Shown in pieces: positions 51,604 through 58,953 of a stretch of 64,000 nucleotides of DNA (within the stretch, counting starts at the first letter, position 1; every line of letters begins with the position of its first letter). Where the stretch lies: assembly GCA_903834925.1 (NCBI GenBank), contig CAILLA010000109.1:1-64000 (forward strand), written 5' to 3'. Made by a program: the position numbers and the translations under genes. A model generated the notes under the pieces. That model searched no databases. It worked only from the letters and a program-made list of their open reading frames with translations, and had not been told where the DNA came from. The DNA comes from an uncultured Schlesneria sp. Its GTDB lineage: Bacteria > Planctomycetota > Planctomycetia > Planctomycetales > Planctomycetaceae.

Positions 51604-51786
51604 GTCGAGGCTGTTCCTGCAAACGGGGCCGCTTCGCTATGAAGGGTCGCCTCGTTCCGAAGCAGGTTCCGAATTGTGAAAGATCAGCGACCTCAGGCCT
51701 GTAAGGTCGGCATGCCGGTTCGCAGTGGGAAGCCTCGCCGTCAAAAAGTAGAAAGCCAAAGCAACTTTTGACGGTTTAGAGGCGAG
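51604..51786 (-). ncRNA. Conserved hairpin leader, copy 1
   Basis: About 180 bp upstream of the ArdC-like start resemble 53117-53276 upstream of another MQTQ start. Both contain GTCGAGGCTGTTCCTG (51604-51619) and a hairpin: here CCGTCAAAAAGT (51738-51749) with ACTTTTGACGG (51764-51774), one A bulged. The second copy has a C-to-G change in one arm and a G-to-C change in the other, keeping the pair. CTCGCC (51734-51739) can also pair with GGCGAG (51781-51786). It may be a leader RNA or a single-stranded-DNA promoter; type uncertain. Confidence 0.45.
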
Positions 51787-51991
51787 CGGTGCGATGGTTC
51801 GGCGACCTTATCAGGCTGATGGCCGCAGATCGCTCTCGGAATCACTGAGGCGTGTGCGAAAACCGCTCACGAACGTGTGGCCCTCGAATGCATCTTGCCG
51901 GTGACGAATTGGTTTCAATTCCTATGCAAACGTTGCAACGATAAGCATCGCCATGCAAGAATCGATTGCGGCACGACGTTGAACGACGTAC

Positions 51992-52165
51992 ATGGAGGAA
52001 TACATTTTGACTCCGTTAATTAGTGCGATTTGCGATGACGGCGTGGTCGTGACGGCAGACGGTCACAGCAATCAAATAAGCGTGGCGGGGGATTCCGTCT
52101 ACAACGATACTGAGCTAATAATAAACGACGATGTGTTGTCATTGGATTATTCCACCTGCGTCTGA
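51992..52165 (+). CDS. Short ORF, 57 residues, Ntn-hydrolase-like start
   Basis: A small frame read on the plus strand, below usual length cut-offs. ATG at 51992 gives MEEYILTPLISAIC; alternatively a TTG at 52007, preceded by GGAGG at eight bases, gives TPLISAIC as the first residues. The TPLISAICDDGVVVTADG beginning recalls the T-x-x-x-x-x-x-D-G-V-V-x-x-A-D start of proteasome-type Ntn-hydrolases such as HslV, but the protein stops after 57 codons and has no such core. A truncated remnant or a small real gene. Confidence 0.4.
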   Translation: MEEYILTPLISAICDDGVVVTADGHSNQISVAGDSVYNDTELIINDDVLSLDYSTCV

Positions 52166-52284
52166 CTCTGGTGAAGATAGAACGACGCCGTTCTTCGGTT
52201 GGGCGTTGTGAAAACGAGGTGCGATCGCCAACGTTCGGCCCGTCGTAGGGATTCGCGGAACTGGAGATTTGCGGTGTTCGATCG

Positions 52285-52312
52285 TGGGGCGAGAGTGACT
52301 TCCCTCGCCCCA
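52285..52312. repeat. Strong GC-rich hairpin
   Basis: TGGGGCGAG and CTCGCCCCA arms around about ten bases. It lies downstream of the minus-strand gene 52358-52588, without a T-run. Possibly a transcription-end structure or part of an origin. Confidence 0.5.
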
Positions 52313-52357
52313 CAGCGTGTGATTATTAAAGTCATGACCAGAGATCGGCGGTGCCAC

Positions 52358-52588
52358 TCACGGGACGATTCCGCCATGCTGCATCACGAACACAAGCAAG
52401 TCGCTATCTGTCTCGAAGTCCAGGCAATCGTCGGCGTTCTCGACATTGCGGATCTGACACAACCGCTCATCGACGAAAAAATAAGTCTTGCCGACCTTCA
52501 CAATCGGCAGCACACGCGGACCGACACAGCTCGTACGATAGCGACGCGACAATTCGATCCAATGTTTGACCTTGGGATCAAGTGACAT
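52358..52588 (-). CDS. Small hypothetical protein, 76 residues
   Basis: MSLDPKVKHWIELSRRYRTS then a beta-rich region; two cysteines (VGPR... C, LCQIR) and an acidic C-terminal stretch (DDCLDFETDSDLLVFVMQHG). No family recognised. The start has no Shine-Dalgarno; the preceding bases are CT-rich like those before the genes at 51582 and 52992. A terminator lies just upstream. Likely another member of the small-gene set of the element. Confidence 0.55.
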   Translation of the reverse strand: MSLDPKVKHWIELSRRYRTSCVGPRVLPIVKVGKTYFFVDERLCQIRNVENADDCLDFETDSDLLVFVMQHGGIVP

Positions 52589-52595
52589 AAAAAAG

Positions 52596-52634
52596 AGGGG
52601 AAAGAAATAAACAAGCCGCCGTATTCGCGGCTTG
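52596..52634 (-). terminator. Rho-independent terminator, minus strand
   Basis: On the minus strand CAAGCCGC (52627-52634) and GCGGCTTG (52612-52619) form a stem with a short loop, followed by TTTATTTCTTTCC. It ends the 52657-52992 gene transcript and its T-rich tail is at the same time part of the leader of the 52588 gene. Confidence 0.75.
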
Positions 52635-52656
52635 TGGTGTATTTTCGCGGCTGGAA

Positions 52657-52992
52657 TTAAACCGCGTTTTCGAGAACGGATTCACACCGGTTCAAAAGAA
52701 AGGACCAGTGCCCGATTTGGGTGTCGATATCTTTCTTGTCTGCATAATCCTGCTGGCGTTCTTCGCGAAGGATCGCAATCCGATCTTCGCACGAACATTG
52801 GAAAGATCGGGCAAGCTTCAGAAGCTCCGGGGCCGCAGCGATGAGGCGGCCATTGGCGTTGTTATCGACAGCCCCATCAAAGCTGTCCATCGTCGCAATC
52901 CAGTGATTGCTGCGATCGCGAATCGTTCCGCTTGAGGGCTGATATTCCCAAGGTCCTTCGTTGTGTGCCGATGATTTTGTCGTGTTTTCCAT
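52657..52992 (-). CDS. Mobile-element small protein (111 residues)
   Basis: MENTTKSSAHNEGPWEYQ start, then GPWEYQPSSGTIRDRSNHWIATMD and ANGRLIAAAPELLKLARSFQ, phrases common to small proteins of phages and integrative elements, often called hypothetical or DUF-like. Helical C-terminus with two cysteines. Function unknown. No clear Shine-Dalgarno, CT-rich leader. It lies next to the island end. Confidence 0.6.
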   Translation of the reverse strand: MENTTKSSAHNEGPWEYQPSSGTIRDRSNHWIATMDSFDGAVDNNANGRLIAAAPELLKLARSFQCSCEDRIAILREERQQDYADKKDIDTQIGHWSFLLNRCESVLENAV

Positions 52993-53059
52993 GATGAAAA
53001 AGGGGAAAGAAAATTCAATTTAAGAACGTCAGCGAATGCATTGAAGATTTCAGTTTGCA

Positions 53060-53093
53060 CGTCTAGGCCGGTGGGCATAGTCTGAGTTTGCAT
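53060..53093 (-). pseudogene. Remnant start of an ArdC-like copy
   Basis: On the minus strand ATG at 53093 begins MQTQTMPTGLDVQ, resembling the first codons MQTQNTPPS of the ArdC-like gene at 51582, and is preceded by the second leader copy. The frame continues but overlaps the 52657-52992 gene in another frame and shows no ArdC core. Likely a duplicated leader with a lost gene, or a short leader peptide. Confidence 0.35.
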
Positions 53094-53116
53094 ATTTGAA
53101 TTTGGGAAGAATTCTG

Positions 53117-53276
53117 GTCGAGGCTGTTCCTGAGCGGAGCGGCTTCGCCATGCCGTCCGTTTGCCGAGATTTGAAAGAGCGGGTTGCCTCGCGAGGGCAC
53201 GCTGGCAGGGCCGCAACGAAGACTCGCGGTCATAAAGTAGAGAGCCGCAGCAACTTTTGACCGCATAGAGGCGAGT
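53117..53276 (-). ncRNA. Conserved hairpin leader, copy 2
   Basis: The second copy of the leader found at 51604-51786. The identical GTCGAGGCTGTTCCTG is at 53117-53132. The hairpin arms are GCGGTCATAAAGT (53226-53238) and ACTTTTGACCGC (53253-53264). Compared with copy 1, C at 51739 is G at 53228 and its partner G at 51773 is C at 53262, a compensatory change. ACTCGC (53222-53227) can alternatively pair with GCGAGT (53271-53276). A short MQTQ start follows at 53093 on the minus strand. Confidence 0.5.
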
Positions 53277-53368
53277 TGTGGCAGCGATTGGCGTGACGAA
53301 CGAGGGAACTGCTCGACGACTGGGAAACGGATCAGTGAAGCCGCCCGTCATAATCAGCAAACCTGTGT

Positions 53369-53426
53369 GATACCTTTTCCGATACCAAACCCCTGTAAAA
53401 ATCCATGAATTGATACCAAATCCTGG
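53369..53426. repeat. GATACC short repeats near the island end
   Basis: GATACC occurs at 53369-53374, and the longer GATACCAAAYCC at 53381-53392 and 53412-53423. They lie about 70-130 bp from the tRNA-Lys 3' end, where integrase arm-binding or excision sites would be expected. Interpretation open. Confidence 0.35.
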
Positions 53427-53494
53427 ACTCAGCCTCTGAGTTCTCAAAGAAAAAAGAAAGCCGCAACTCCTTATGAGATACGGCCTTCCGCGAT

Positions 53495-53567
53495 TGCCCC
53501 CACTAGGGCTCGAACCTAGAACCTAATGATTAAGAGTCATTTGCTCTACCAATTGAGCTATAGGGGC
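53495..53567 (-). tRNA. tRNA-Lys (CTT anticodon)
   Basis: Reading the minus strand from 53567 to 53495 gives a full cloverleaf: acceptor GCCCCTA with TGGGGGC, D-arm GCTC-AATTGGTA-GAGC, anticodon arm AATGA-CTCTTAA-TCATT with anticodon CTT (Lys, codon AAG), variable AGGTT, T-arm CTAGG-TTCGAGC-CCTAG, discriminator A. CCA is not encoded. Its 3' end points toward the element at 53,490 and below, the usual attachment side for integrative elements. Confidence 0.9.
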
Positions 53568-53752
53568 TGACGGGCGGGGAATTCTACAGTCAGGGTCGAC
53601 ACTGATCAAGCATGGAAGAAATGATCGACACTGATCGAAGAAAAATTTTCGGGTTTCAAACCGGTGGCGTCGACGGTCTGTTGGCCATCGTCTAATCTGC
53701 GTCTCGCCCGATTCCGCCTTCTTCCTTCATCCTTCCGCCTTGATTTTCTTCT

Positions 53753-54952
53753 ATGCCGCTGATTGAAACATCGTCGTCGCCTGTTGTTTTGCGACTGAAT
53801 CGCGATCTGGTGCGGATGATCAAACGGGGGCATCCCTGGGTTTATGCGGATGCCTTGCGGGAAGTTCCGAATGCGCCGGCGGGCACTCCTGCTGTTTTGC
53901 TGGACAATCGTAAAGGTCAGCCCATCGCTCGGGGTTTTTATGATCCTGGTTGCCCTGTGGCTCTGCGGATTTGTGAGACTGAACCTGAGGTCAAGCTGGA
54001 TGATCGCTGGGCTGAACGACGATTGCGGGCCGCCGTGACTTTGCGCCGATTATTTTCCGCCAGAGGCCAGACCACCGGATTTCGATTGTTTAACGGGGAA
54101 GGGGACGGATTGCCTGGTCTTGTAACTGACGTTTACGCTGACACGGCCGTGGTCAAACTGGATGGCGAAGGGCCGATTGGGTTCTGGAAGGTGGACGAGA
54201 TCGCTCAGTGGATCGCGCGCGAATATCAATTAAATTGCATTTATGAACGACAGAAAGAACGCGGTGTGATGGGCCGGGCATTGTTCGGCTCGGAACCGGA
54301 TCAGCCGGTGACGTTTATGGAACATGGTTTACCGTTCACGGCAGATGTCGTTCGTGGTCAAAAAACAGGCTTTTTTCTGGACCAACGAGACAACCGGCAG
54401 TTGATCCGCACCTGGGCACACGACGCGAGTGTGCTGAACGTCTTTTCGTATACGGGAGGGTTTTCGGTCGCAGCCGGGGCGGGCGGAGCAACGATGGTGA
54501 CGTCGGTGGATATCGCTCCGGCAGCCATCGAAGCGGCCAATCACCATTGGCGGCTGAATGGTTTTCCGGAATCCCAACACACGGGTGTTGCAGCGGACGC
54601 GTTTGATTTTCTGGCTCAAGCAGCTAGCGAGCGACGTCGCTGGGACGTCGTTATTCTTGACCCACCGTCGTTTGCTCCTAATCGCGAATCGGTGCCAAAA
54701 GCGATGGCCGCGTATCAAAATGTGATCGAAGCCGGGTCGCGAGTCACCGCGCCGCATGGAATGCTGGCGGTTGCATCCTGTTCCAGCCATATTGATTTGC
54801 CGATGTTTCTGGAATGCTGCGAAGAGGGGATTTCTCGGGCGAGACGACGCGGGACCGTTGTCACGATTGCCGGTCAGCCGACGGATCATCCAACGCCGCT
54901 GGCGTTGCCGGAATTTCGGTACTTGAAGTTCGTCCTGCTGCGTCTGGATTGA
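53753..54952 (+). CDS. Class I SAM-dependent rRNA (cytosine-C5) methyltransferase, RlmI-like
   Basis: A 399-residue protein with an N-terminal PUA-like part (RLNRDLVRMIKRGHPWVYAD), the RlmI family middle (LFSARGQTTGFRLFNGEGDGLPG) and a Rossmann methyltransferase domain: motif I-like VLNVFSYTGGFSVAAGAGGA, motif IV ILDPPSFAPN, then CSSHID with the catalytic cysteine (residue about 347). RlmI/RlmK-type enzymes methylate 23S rRNA cytosine (C1962 in E. coli) using SAM. It is the first backbone gene right of the tRNA and is followed after 12 bp by tsaE, so the two may be co-transcribed. Confidence 0.85.
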   Translation: MPLIETSSSPVVLRLNRDLVRMIKRGHPWVYADALREVPNAPAGTPAVLLDNRKGQPIARGFYDPGCPVALRICETEPEVKLDDRWAERRLRAAVTLRRLFSARGQTTGFRLFNGEGDGLPGLVTDVYADTAVVKLDGEGPIGFWKVDEIAQWIAREYQLNCIYERQKERGVMGRALFGSEPDQPVTFMEHGLPFTADVVRGQKTGFFLDQRDNRQLIRTWAHDASVLNVFSYTGGFSVAAGAGGATMVTSVDIAPAAIEAANHHWRLNGFPESQHTGVAADAFDFLAQAASERRRWDVVILDPPSFAPNRESVPKAMAAYQNVIEAGSRVTAPHGMLAVASCSSHIDLPMFLECCEEGISRARRRGTVVTIAGQPTDHPTPLALPEFRYLKFVLLRLD

Positions 54953-54964
54953 AGGGAAAGCTTC

Positions 54965-55486
54965 ATGCCAAACTGGATTCGACAGAATGACGACTCACTC
55001 GTTTGCCAGGTTGCCGACGAAGTGGAGACAAACACCGTCGGACATCAGATTGCTCTTCTGCTGAAAGCTGGTGATGTCGTTGCGTTGATTGGCGATCTGG
55101 GGGCCGGGAAAACTCGGTTTGTCAAAGCGGTGGCGCACGCGTGGGATGTTCCACAAGATGAGGTCAACAGTCCGACCTTTACACTGATTCAAGAGTATCT
55201 CGGTCGCGTACCGATTCGGCATTGTGATACTTATCGCCTACGGACGCCTGAAGAGTTCGCGGATCTGGGTCTGGATGAGTTATTTGCATCGGACGGGATC
55301 GCTCTAGTGGAATGGGCTGATCGGGTTGTGGAATTTCTTCCCCGCGATCGGTTGGAAATACGGATCACGATCGACAGTCCGACGGCGCGGACGATTGAGG
55401 TCATGGCAACGGGAAAACGGTCTCGTTGCATTCTTTCGCAGCTGGAGGATACAGGCCAGTTGTGTGACACGAGTCGGCAACCATAA
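54965..55486 (+). CDS. tsaE: TsaE, tRNA threonylcarbamoyladenosine biosynthesis ATPase
   Basis: A 173-residue P-loop protein: GDLGAGKTRFVKA (Walker A, 43-55), SPTFTLIQEY and HCDTYRL ... DLGLDELF, ending VEWADRV. These are the TsaE (YjeE) motifs. TsaE helps TsaB/TsaD form the t6A37 modification on ANN-decoding tRNAs. Family length is about 150-160; the extra 15 C-terminal residues are not conserved. The start lies 12 bp after the rRNA methyltransferase gene. A REP-like palindrome follows the stop by two bases (55488-55524). Confidence 0.9.
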   Translation: MPNWIRQNDDSLVCQVADEVETNTVGHQIALLLKAGDVVALIGDLGAGKTRFVKAVAHAWDVPQDEVNSPTFTLIQEYLGRVPIRHCDTYRLRTPEEFADLGLDELFASDGIALVEWADRVVEFLPRDRLEIRITIDSPTARTIEVMATGKRSRCILSQLEDTGQLCDTSRQP

Positions 55487-55487
55487 A

Positions 55488-55524
55488 GCCACGGCCTTGT
55501 CGAAGACTCCAAAACCGTGGCACC
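55488..55524. repeat. REP-like palindrome, copy A
   Basis: GCCACGG (55488-55494) and CCGTGGC (55515-55521) flank the core CGAAGACTCC (55501-55510). The same core and outer pairing recur at 58095-58132 and, inverted, 58036-58072. Immediately after the tsaE stop, it may also terminate transcription. Confidence 0.6.
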
Positions 55525-55702
55525 CCAGGTTGAAACAATAATCCGCTCTGGGTGGCCTTGCAGACTTGCATTGCATTTCCACTTGTTTCCTGTAATATTA
55601 TTTTGTTATCCATATTTATCTGATGCGGATAAACAGGAAAAGCCGATCTTCATCGTTGGGGATTTTCGCTCAACAGGCATGCCGTGATTCAGAAACACGA
55701 AA

Positions 55703-56437
55703 TTGACGAACGCTATGTCTGGAACTGAAATGGAAGCGCAGCGTGCTGAAACTCTTCGAGCCTTGCGGCGAATTTGCCAGGGAACCGCCAGGCAATTCAC
55801 TCCTCAACTTGAAGAACGGTCACGGTTGTCGACGGGACTGCCGGGATTGGATGCACTACTACCTGACCGAGGCATGGAACCAGGCTGGATCATCGAATGG
55901 CTGGCTCCGGTCGAGGGTTGCGGGGCTTGCGTACTTGCACTCCAGGGGGTGCGAGCGGCATTGCAGCGACAGCCGGTGTGGGCTGTGGTAGACGAAACGG
56001 GTGAGTTCCATCCACCTGCCGTGCAAGGTTGGGGAGTCTCCCTGGATGCGTTGCTATGGCTTCGGCCTTCGTCGGTTGCGGAGGCGGCATGGGCTGTTGA
56101 ACAGTGTCTTCGTTGTCCGGCGATCGGTGTGACCTGGTTTCAAGCCGAACGGCTTCCTGACCGGGTCATACAACGCTGGAAGATTGCTGCGGAAACCGGT
56201 GGTGGTGTGGGAGTGTTGTTTCGGCCTGCAAAAGCGGCTCGACATACATCGTGGGCTGATGTGCGCTGGCTGGTCCAGCCGAAACCGGCAAGGACAACCG
56301 CTGGGCGGCGGATGCGAGTAGAACTTCTCTCCTGTCGTGGTGGATACCGCACGGGAGACTCGGTCGAACTGGAAATCTGCGATGCGACGGGTGATGTGCG
56401 TCTGGTGTCCGCTGTGGCCAATACAGCGTCTGCGTAG
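55703..56437 (+). CDS. imuA: ImuA-like RecA-fold mutasome protein
   Basis: A 244-residue protein of the ImuA/SulA-like family: LSTGLPGLDALLPDRGMEPGWIIEWLAPVEGCGACVLAL resembles the RecA-type L-x-T-G-x-x-x-L-D-x-x-L-x-x-G-G start, where the P-loop is degenerate, as is normal in ImuA. Ends VRWLVQPKPARTTAGRRMRVELLSCRGG ... MVTG-like. ImuA works with ImuB and usually DnaE2 in SOS-induced mutagenic translesion synthesis. Overlaps the next gene by about 56 bp. No LexA box was identified upstream. Confidence 0.75.
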   Translation: MTNAMSGTEMEAQRAETLRALRRICQGTARQFTPQLEERSRLSTGLPGLDALLPDRGMEPGWIIEWLAPVEGCGACVLALQGVRAALQRQPVWAVVDETGEFHPPAVQGWGVSLDALLWLRPSSVAEAAWAVEQCLRCPAIGVTWFQAERLPDRVIQRWKIAAETGGGVGVLFRPAKAARHTSWADVRWLVQPKPARTTAGRRMRVELLSCRGGYRTGDSVELEICDATGDVRLVSAVANTASA

Positions 56438-57932
56438 TGCGGGGTTGGGAGTAGTCATTTTTGCAGAAGGCCGACGAGGGCTTCAGGTGACCGTCTGTTC
56501 TCCTGAAGCCGCCCAATGGGGGATTCGTGCCGGAATGCCGCTCGGTGAAGCTCAGTCGCTCTTGCCTGTTTCCTCACACAAGACGTCCCATTCACCACGT
56601 CGGAATGGAGGTCAGCAGGAAAAACTTCCGGCATTGCCAGTACTGAAACGGGCTGATCCGTCTGCTGACCGAAGTCGATTACTGGAACTAGCCCTTCATT
56701 GCCAGATCTACAGCCCGCTTGTCGGGATGGAAGAGGCTCCGTCGCCGGAATCGCTGTGGCTCGATATCTCAGGCAGCGAAGTTCTGTTTGGCGGGGAACG
56801 GGGCTTGGCTGAGAAACTGCAGAGCGATTTCGCTCAGCAAGGAATCCAGGTGCGCGTGGCCATTGCCGACTCATGGGGTGCGGCGTGGGGAATCAGTCAT
56901 TACGGTGAGGCGGACATCTCGCTGGTTCCACCCGGTCAGCAAACCAACAGGCTTTCCCCTCTGCCCATCGCCGCGCTGCGGATTCCCCAGTCGGTGAAGC
57001 AAACGCTGCAATCTCTGGATGTCATGACGATTGGCCAATTGTTGCGTATCCCGCGAGCCAGTCTGCCATCTCGATTTGGGAAAGAACTGGTCCGGCGGAT
57101 TGATCAGGCACTGGGGTTGGCTCCGGAACTGCTGCAACCTGAACGGTTGGCCGAACCGGTGTTTGAGGAGTGGCTGTTTGAAGAACCGGTCTCTGATCGT
57201 CAATCGATCGATCATGCCTGCAAGATCTTGTTAGAACGACTCTTGACCCGGCTTGTGGCAAGTCGAGCCGGATTACGCGAACTCGCCTGTCACTGGCTCG
57301 GCACGGCAACGGAACCGACACTGTTGCGACTTTTACGGCCGACAACTGAGAAGCGGCATCTGACGGAACTGCTGCGTCTACAAAACGAGCGTCGCGTTTT
57401 CCTGTCAGGCGTTCAGGGCATACGAATGGAAGTTATCGAAGTCGGTTTGCCCCCTCTTCGACAAGCGACATTATTTGAAGACGATGCCGGTGATCAACAT
57501 CCCCAGGCATTGGCCGAACTGGTCGACCGGTTGAGCATGCGGCTCGGCCGCCAAGCGGTGCTGCGTCCACGACTGGTCCCTGACCCCCAACCCGAGTTCG
57601 CATTTGAGTCTGTTCCCTGGCTCGATGCACCAGCATCAGCCAAGCAGGAAACCGTCGGCATTACCTCGCATCTTCGCTGTCGTCCCTTGCGGTTATTACG
57701 GTCTCCACAACCACTCGTCGTCCAGCAGTTTTCGACCGAAGGGTTACCAACCCTGGTACAACGATCGACCGTCATTCGTACCAGTGGTCCCGAGCGAATC
57801 GAAGTCGGCTGGTGGCGCGGTCTGGACGTGAAACGAGACTATTATCGCCTGAGTCTGGCGAACGGTGCGATCCTATGGGCCTTCGTTGACCGGGACACCG
57901 GAAATTGGTTTCTGCATGGCCTGTTCGTGTAG
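56382..57932 (+). CDS. imuB: ImuB-like Y-family polymerase paralogue
   Basis: The start is set at the ATG giving MRRVMCVWCPLWPIQRL, matching the usual ImuB N-terminus; longer (56337) and shorter (56394) starts are possible. The product is 516 residues. It has a Y-family polymerase layout: AEGRRGLQVTVCSPEAAQWGIRAGMPL (fingers-type), LWLDISGSEVLFGGERGL (palm, with D but not the full catalytic acidic set), and thumb/little finger regions (PSRFGKELVRRIDQALG). As in known ImuB, catalytic acids are incomplete, so it is likely a scaffold linking the beta clamp to a polymerase. No dnaE2 gene is found right after. Confidence 0.8.
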   Translation: MRRVMCVWCPLWPIQRLRSAGLGVVIFAEGRRGLQVTVCSPEAAQWGIRAGMPLGEAQSLLPVSSHKTSHSPRRNGGQQEKLPALPVLKRADPSADRSRLLELALHCQIYSPLVGMEEAPSPESLWLDISGSEVLFGGERGLAEKLQSDFAQQGIQVRVAIADSWGAAWGISHYGEADISLVPPGQQTNRLSPLPIAALRIPQSVKQTLQSLDVMTIGQLLRIPRASLPSRFGKELVRRIDQALGLAPELLQPERLAEPVFEEWLFEEPVSDRQSIDHACKILLERLLTRLVASRAGLRELACHWLGTATEPTLLRLLRPTTEKRHLTELLRLQNERRVFLSGVQGIRMEVIEVGLPPLRQATLFEDDAGDQHPQALAELVDRLSMRLGRQAVLRPRLVPDPQPEFAFESVPWLDAPASAKQETVGITSHLRCRPLRLLRSPQPLVVQQFSTEGLPTLVQRSTVIRTSGPERIEVGWWRGLDVKRDYYRLSLANGAILWAFVDRDTGNWFLHGLFV

Positions 57933-58272
57933 AAGAACAGAAATGTCTATCATCCCTTTTATCAAGTTGTATGATTGCGGCCAAAAAAATCCGCACATGA
58001 ACACAACATGTGCCTCGTCAAAGCGAAAGATTCGGGTGCCACTGGATGACCGTCTTCGGTCACCCAGTGCTCTTCGATTGCTGCAAAAAAAGAAGACACT
58101 GCGTCTCCGAAGACTCCGATGCAGTGGCACTCAACCCGAACTTTAAGTTTTGACAACGCACGAGAATCGAGACACCATTTTCACGAAAAAGGTAAACGAT
58201 CACACAATTCAACCAAGCCGCTCCGTTGCTGCGGCTTGATCCCGCCTAAGTGATTGAACAACATCCAATGGA
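57933..58272. other. Intergenic region with REP/BIME-like repeats
   Basis: Besides the palindromes annotated separately, nothing coding is evident. The region after imuB carries two inverted copies of the REP-like unit, so it is likely a terminator or nucleoid-binding element plus the next promoter. Confidence 0.5.
58032..58140. repeat. BIME-like pair of REP-like palindromes, copies B and C
   Basis: Copy C (58036-58072, minus-strand orientation) and copy B (58095-58132, plus-strand) face each other. Copy B has GACACTGC ... CCGAAGACTCC ... GCAGTGGCAC; copy C reads as its relative on the other strand, with CCGTCTTCGG. The ends TTCGGGTGCCACTG and CAGTGGCAC-tcaacCCGAA form a larger inverted repeat. 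Same family as the copy after tsaE. Confidence 0.6.
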
Positions 58273-58788
58273 GTGTCAAAAGTGACCATAGAAAGCCGAT
58301 TGAAACCTGTGGGACAAGTTCTGTTCGGCGCGGGAATCGTACTGATCATCCTACGCGGGATCGAATTATTCACACGAATGCCTGGGCTCCCGGCATTCTG
58401 GTACGCCAACCAATCGATGTGGATTGCCATCGGATTAGGGATGACCGCAGCGGGCTGGCAGATTCTTTGGGGACAAACCGGTTCCCAGACCGCTCAATGG
58501 AAGCCGTCAGTTCCAGGTCAACGGTTTCGAACAGCCACTCTGTACGTCGGAGAAGGCTGCCACCTGTGTGACGAGGCTGCCGAAGTCCTGGCAGAATACC
58601 ACAAGTGGATTCCCACCCCTGACGAGATTGATGTTCATTCTAACCCCGACTTAAACAAACGTTTTTGCACCTGCATCCCGGTCGTCATGTTCGATGGTAA
58701 AATTCGATTTCGAGGACGCGTGAACGAGACTCTATTACGACGATTAATCGAAGGTACTCCACCCATTCATGAGACGACGCCTACATAG
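58273..58788 (+). CDS. Membrane-anchored glutaredoxin-like protein
   Basis: A 171-residue protein, GTG start. The N-terminal 75 residues include two transmembrane segments (PVGQVLFGAGIVLIILRGIE; SMWIAIGLGMTAAGWQIL). Residues about 90-165 are a thioredoxin fold of the DUF836/glutaredoxin type: TLYVGEGCHLCDEAAEVL with the C-x-x-C active site, then the cis-Pro-like loop VMFDGKIRF. Likely a membrane-bound thiol-disulfide oxidoreductase. The gene is monocistronic between REP-like repeats and a large palindrome. Confidence 0.8.
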   Translation: MSKVTIESRLKPVGQVLFGAGIVLIILRGIELFTRMPGLPAFWYANQSMWIAIGLGMTAAGWQILWGQTGSQTAQWKPSVPGQRFRTATLYVGEGCHLCDEAAEVLAEYHKWIPTPDEIDVHSNPDLNKRFCTCIPVVMFDGKIRFRGRVNETLLRRLIEGTPPIHETTPT

Positions 58789-58848
58789 ACAGTTTCGGAA
58801 GTCGATCATTTACGAAACGCGTTAAGCGCAGGCCTTCCGGCAACGTTG

Positions 58849-58917
58849 GCCCGACGCGCAAGGGAGGAACAACAAAGCAAGACCCTCGCTTGCGCGTTTT
58901 GAAGTTGCGCGTCGGGC
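58849..58917. repeat. Long palindrome
   Basis: GCCCGACGCGCAA (58849-58861) and TTGCGCGTCGGGC (58905-58917) are perfect 13-bp arms. An inner pair CGCGCAAG / CTTGCGCG (58855-58862 and 58889-58896) gives an alternative fold. It lies between two converging genes and could end transcription from both. Confidence 0.65.
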
Positions 58918-58953
58918 TCACGAATATTCCGGGAAAACCAACGTACCGCAAAA

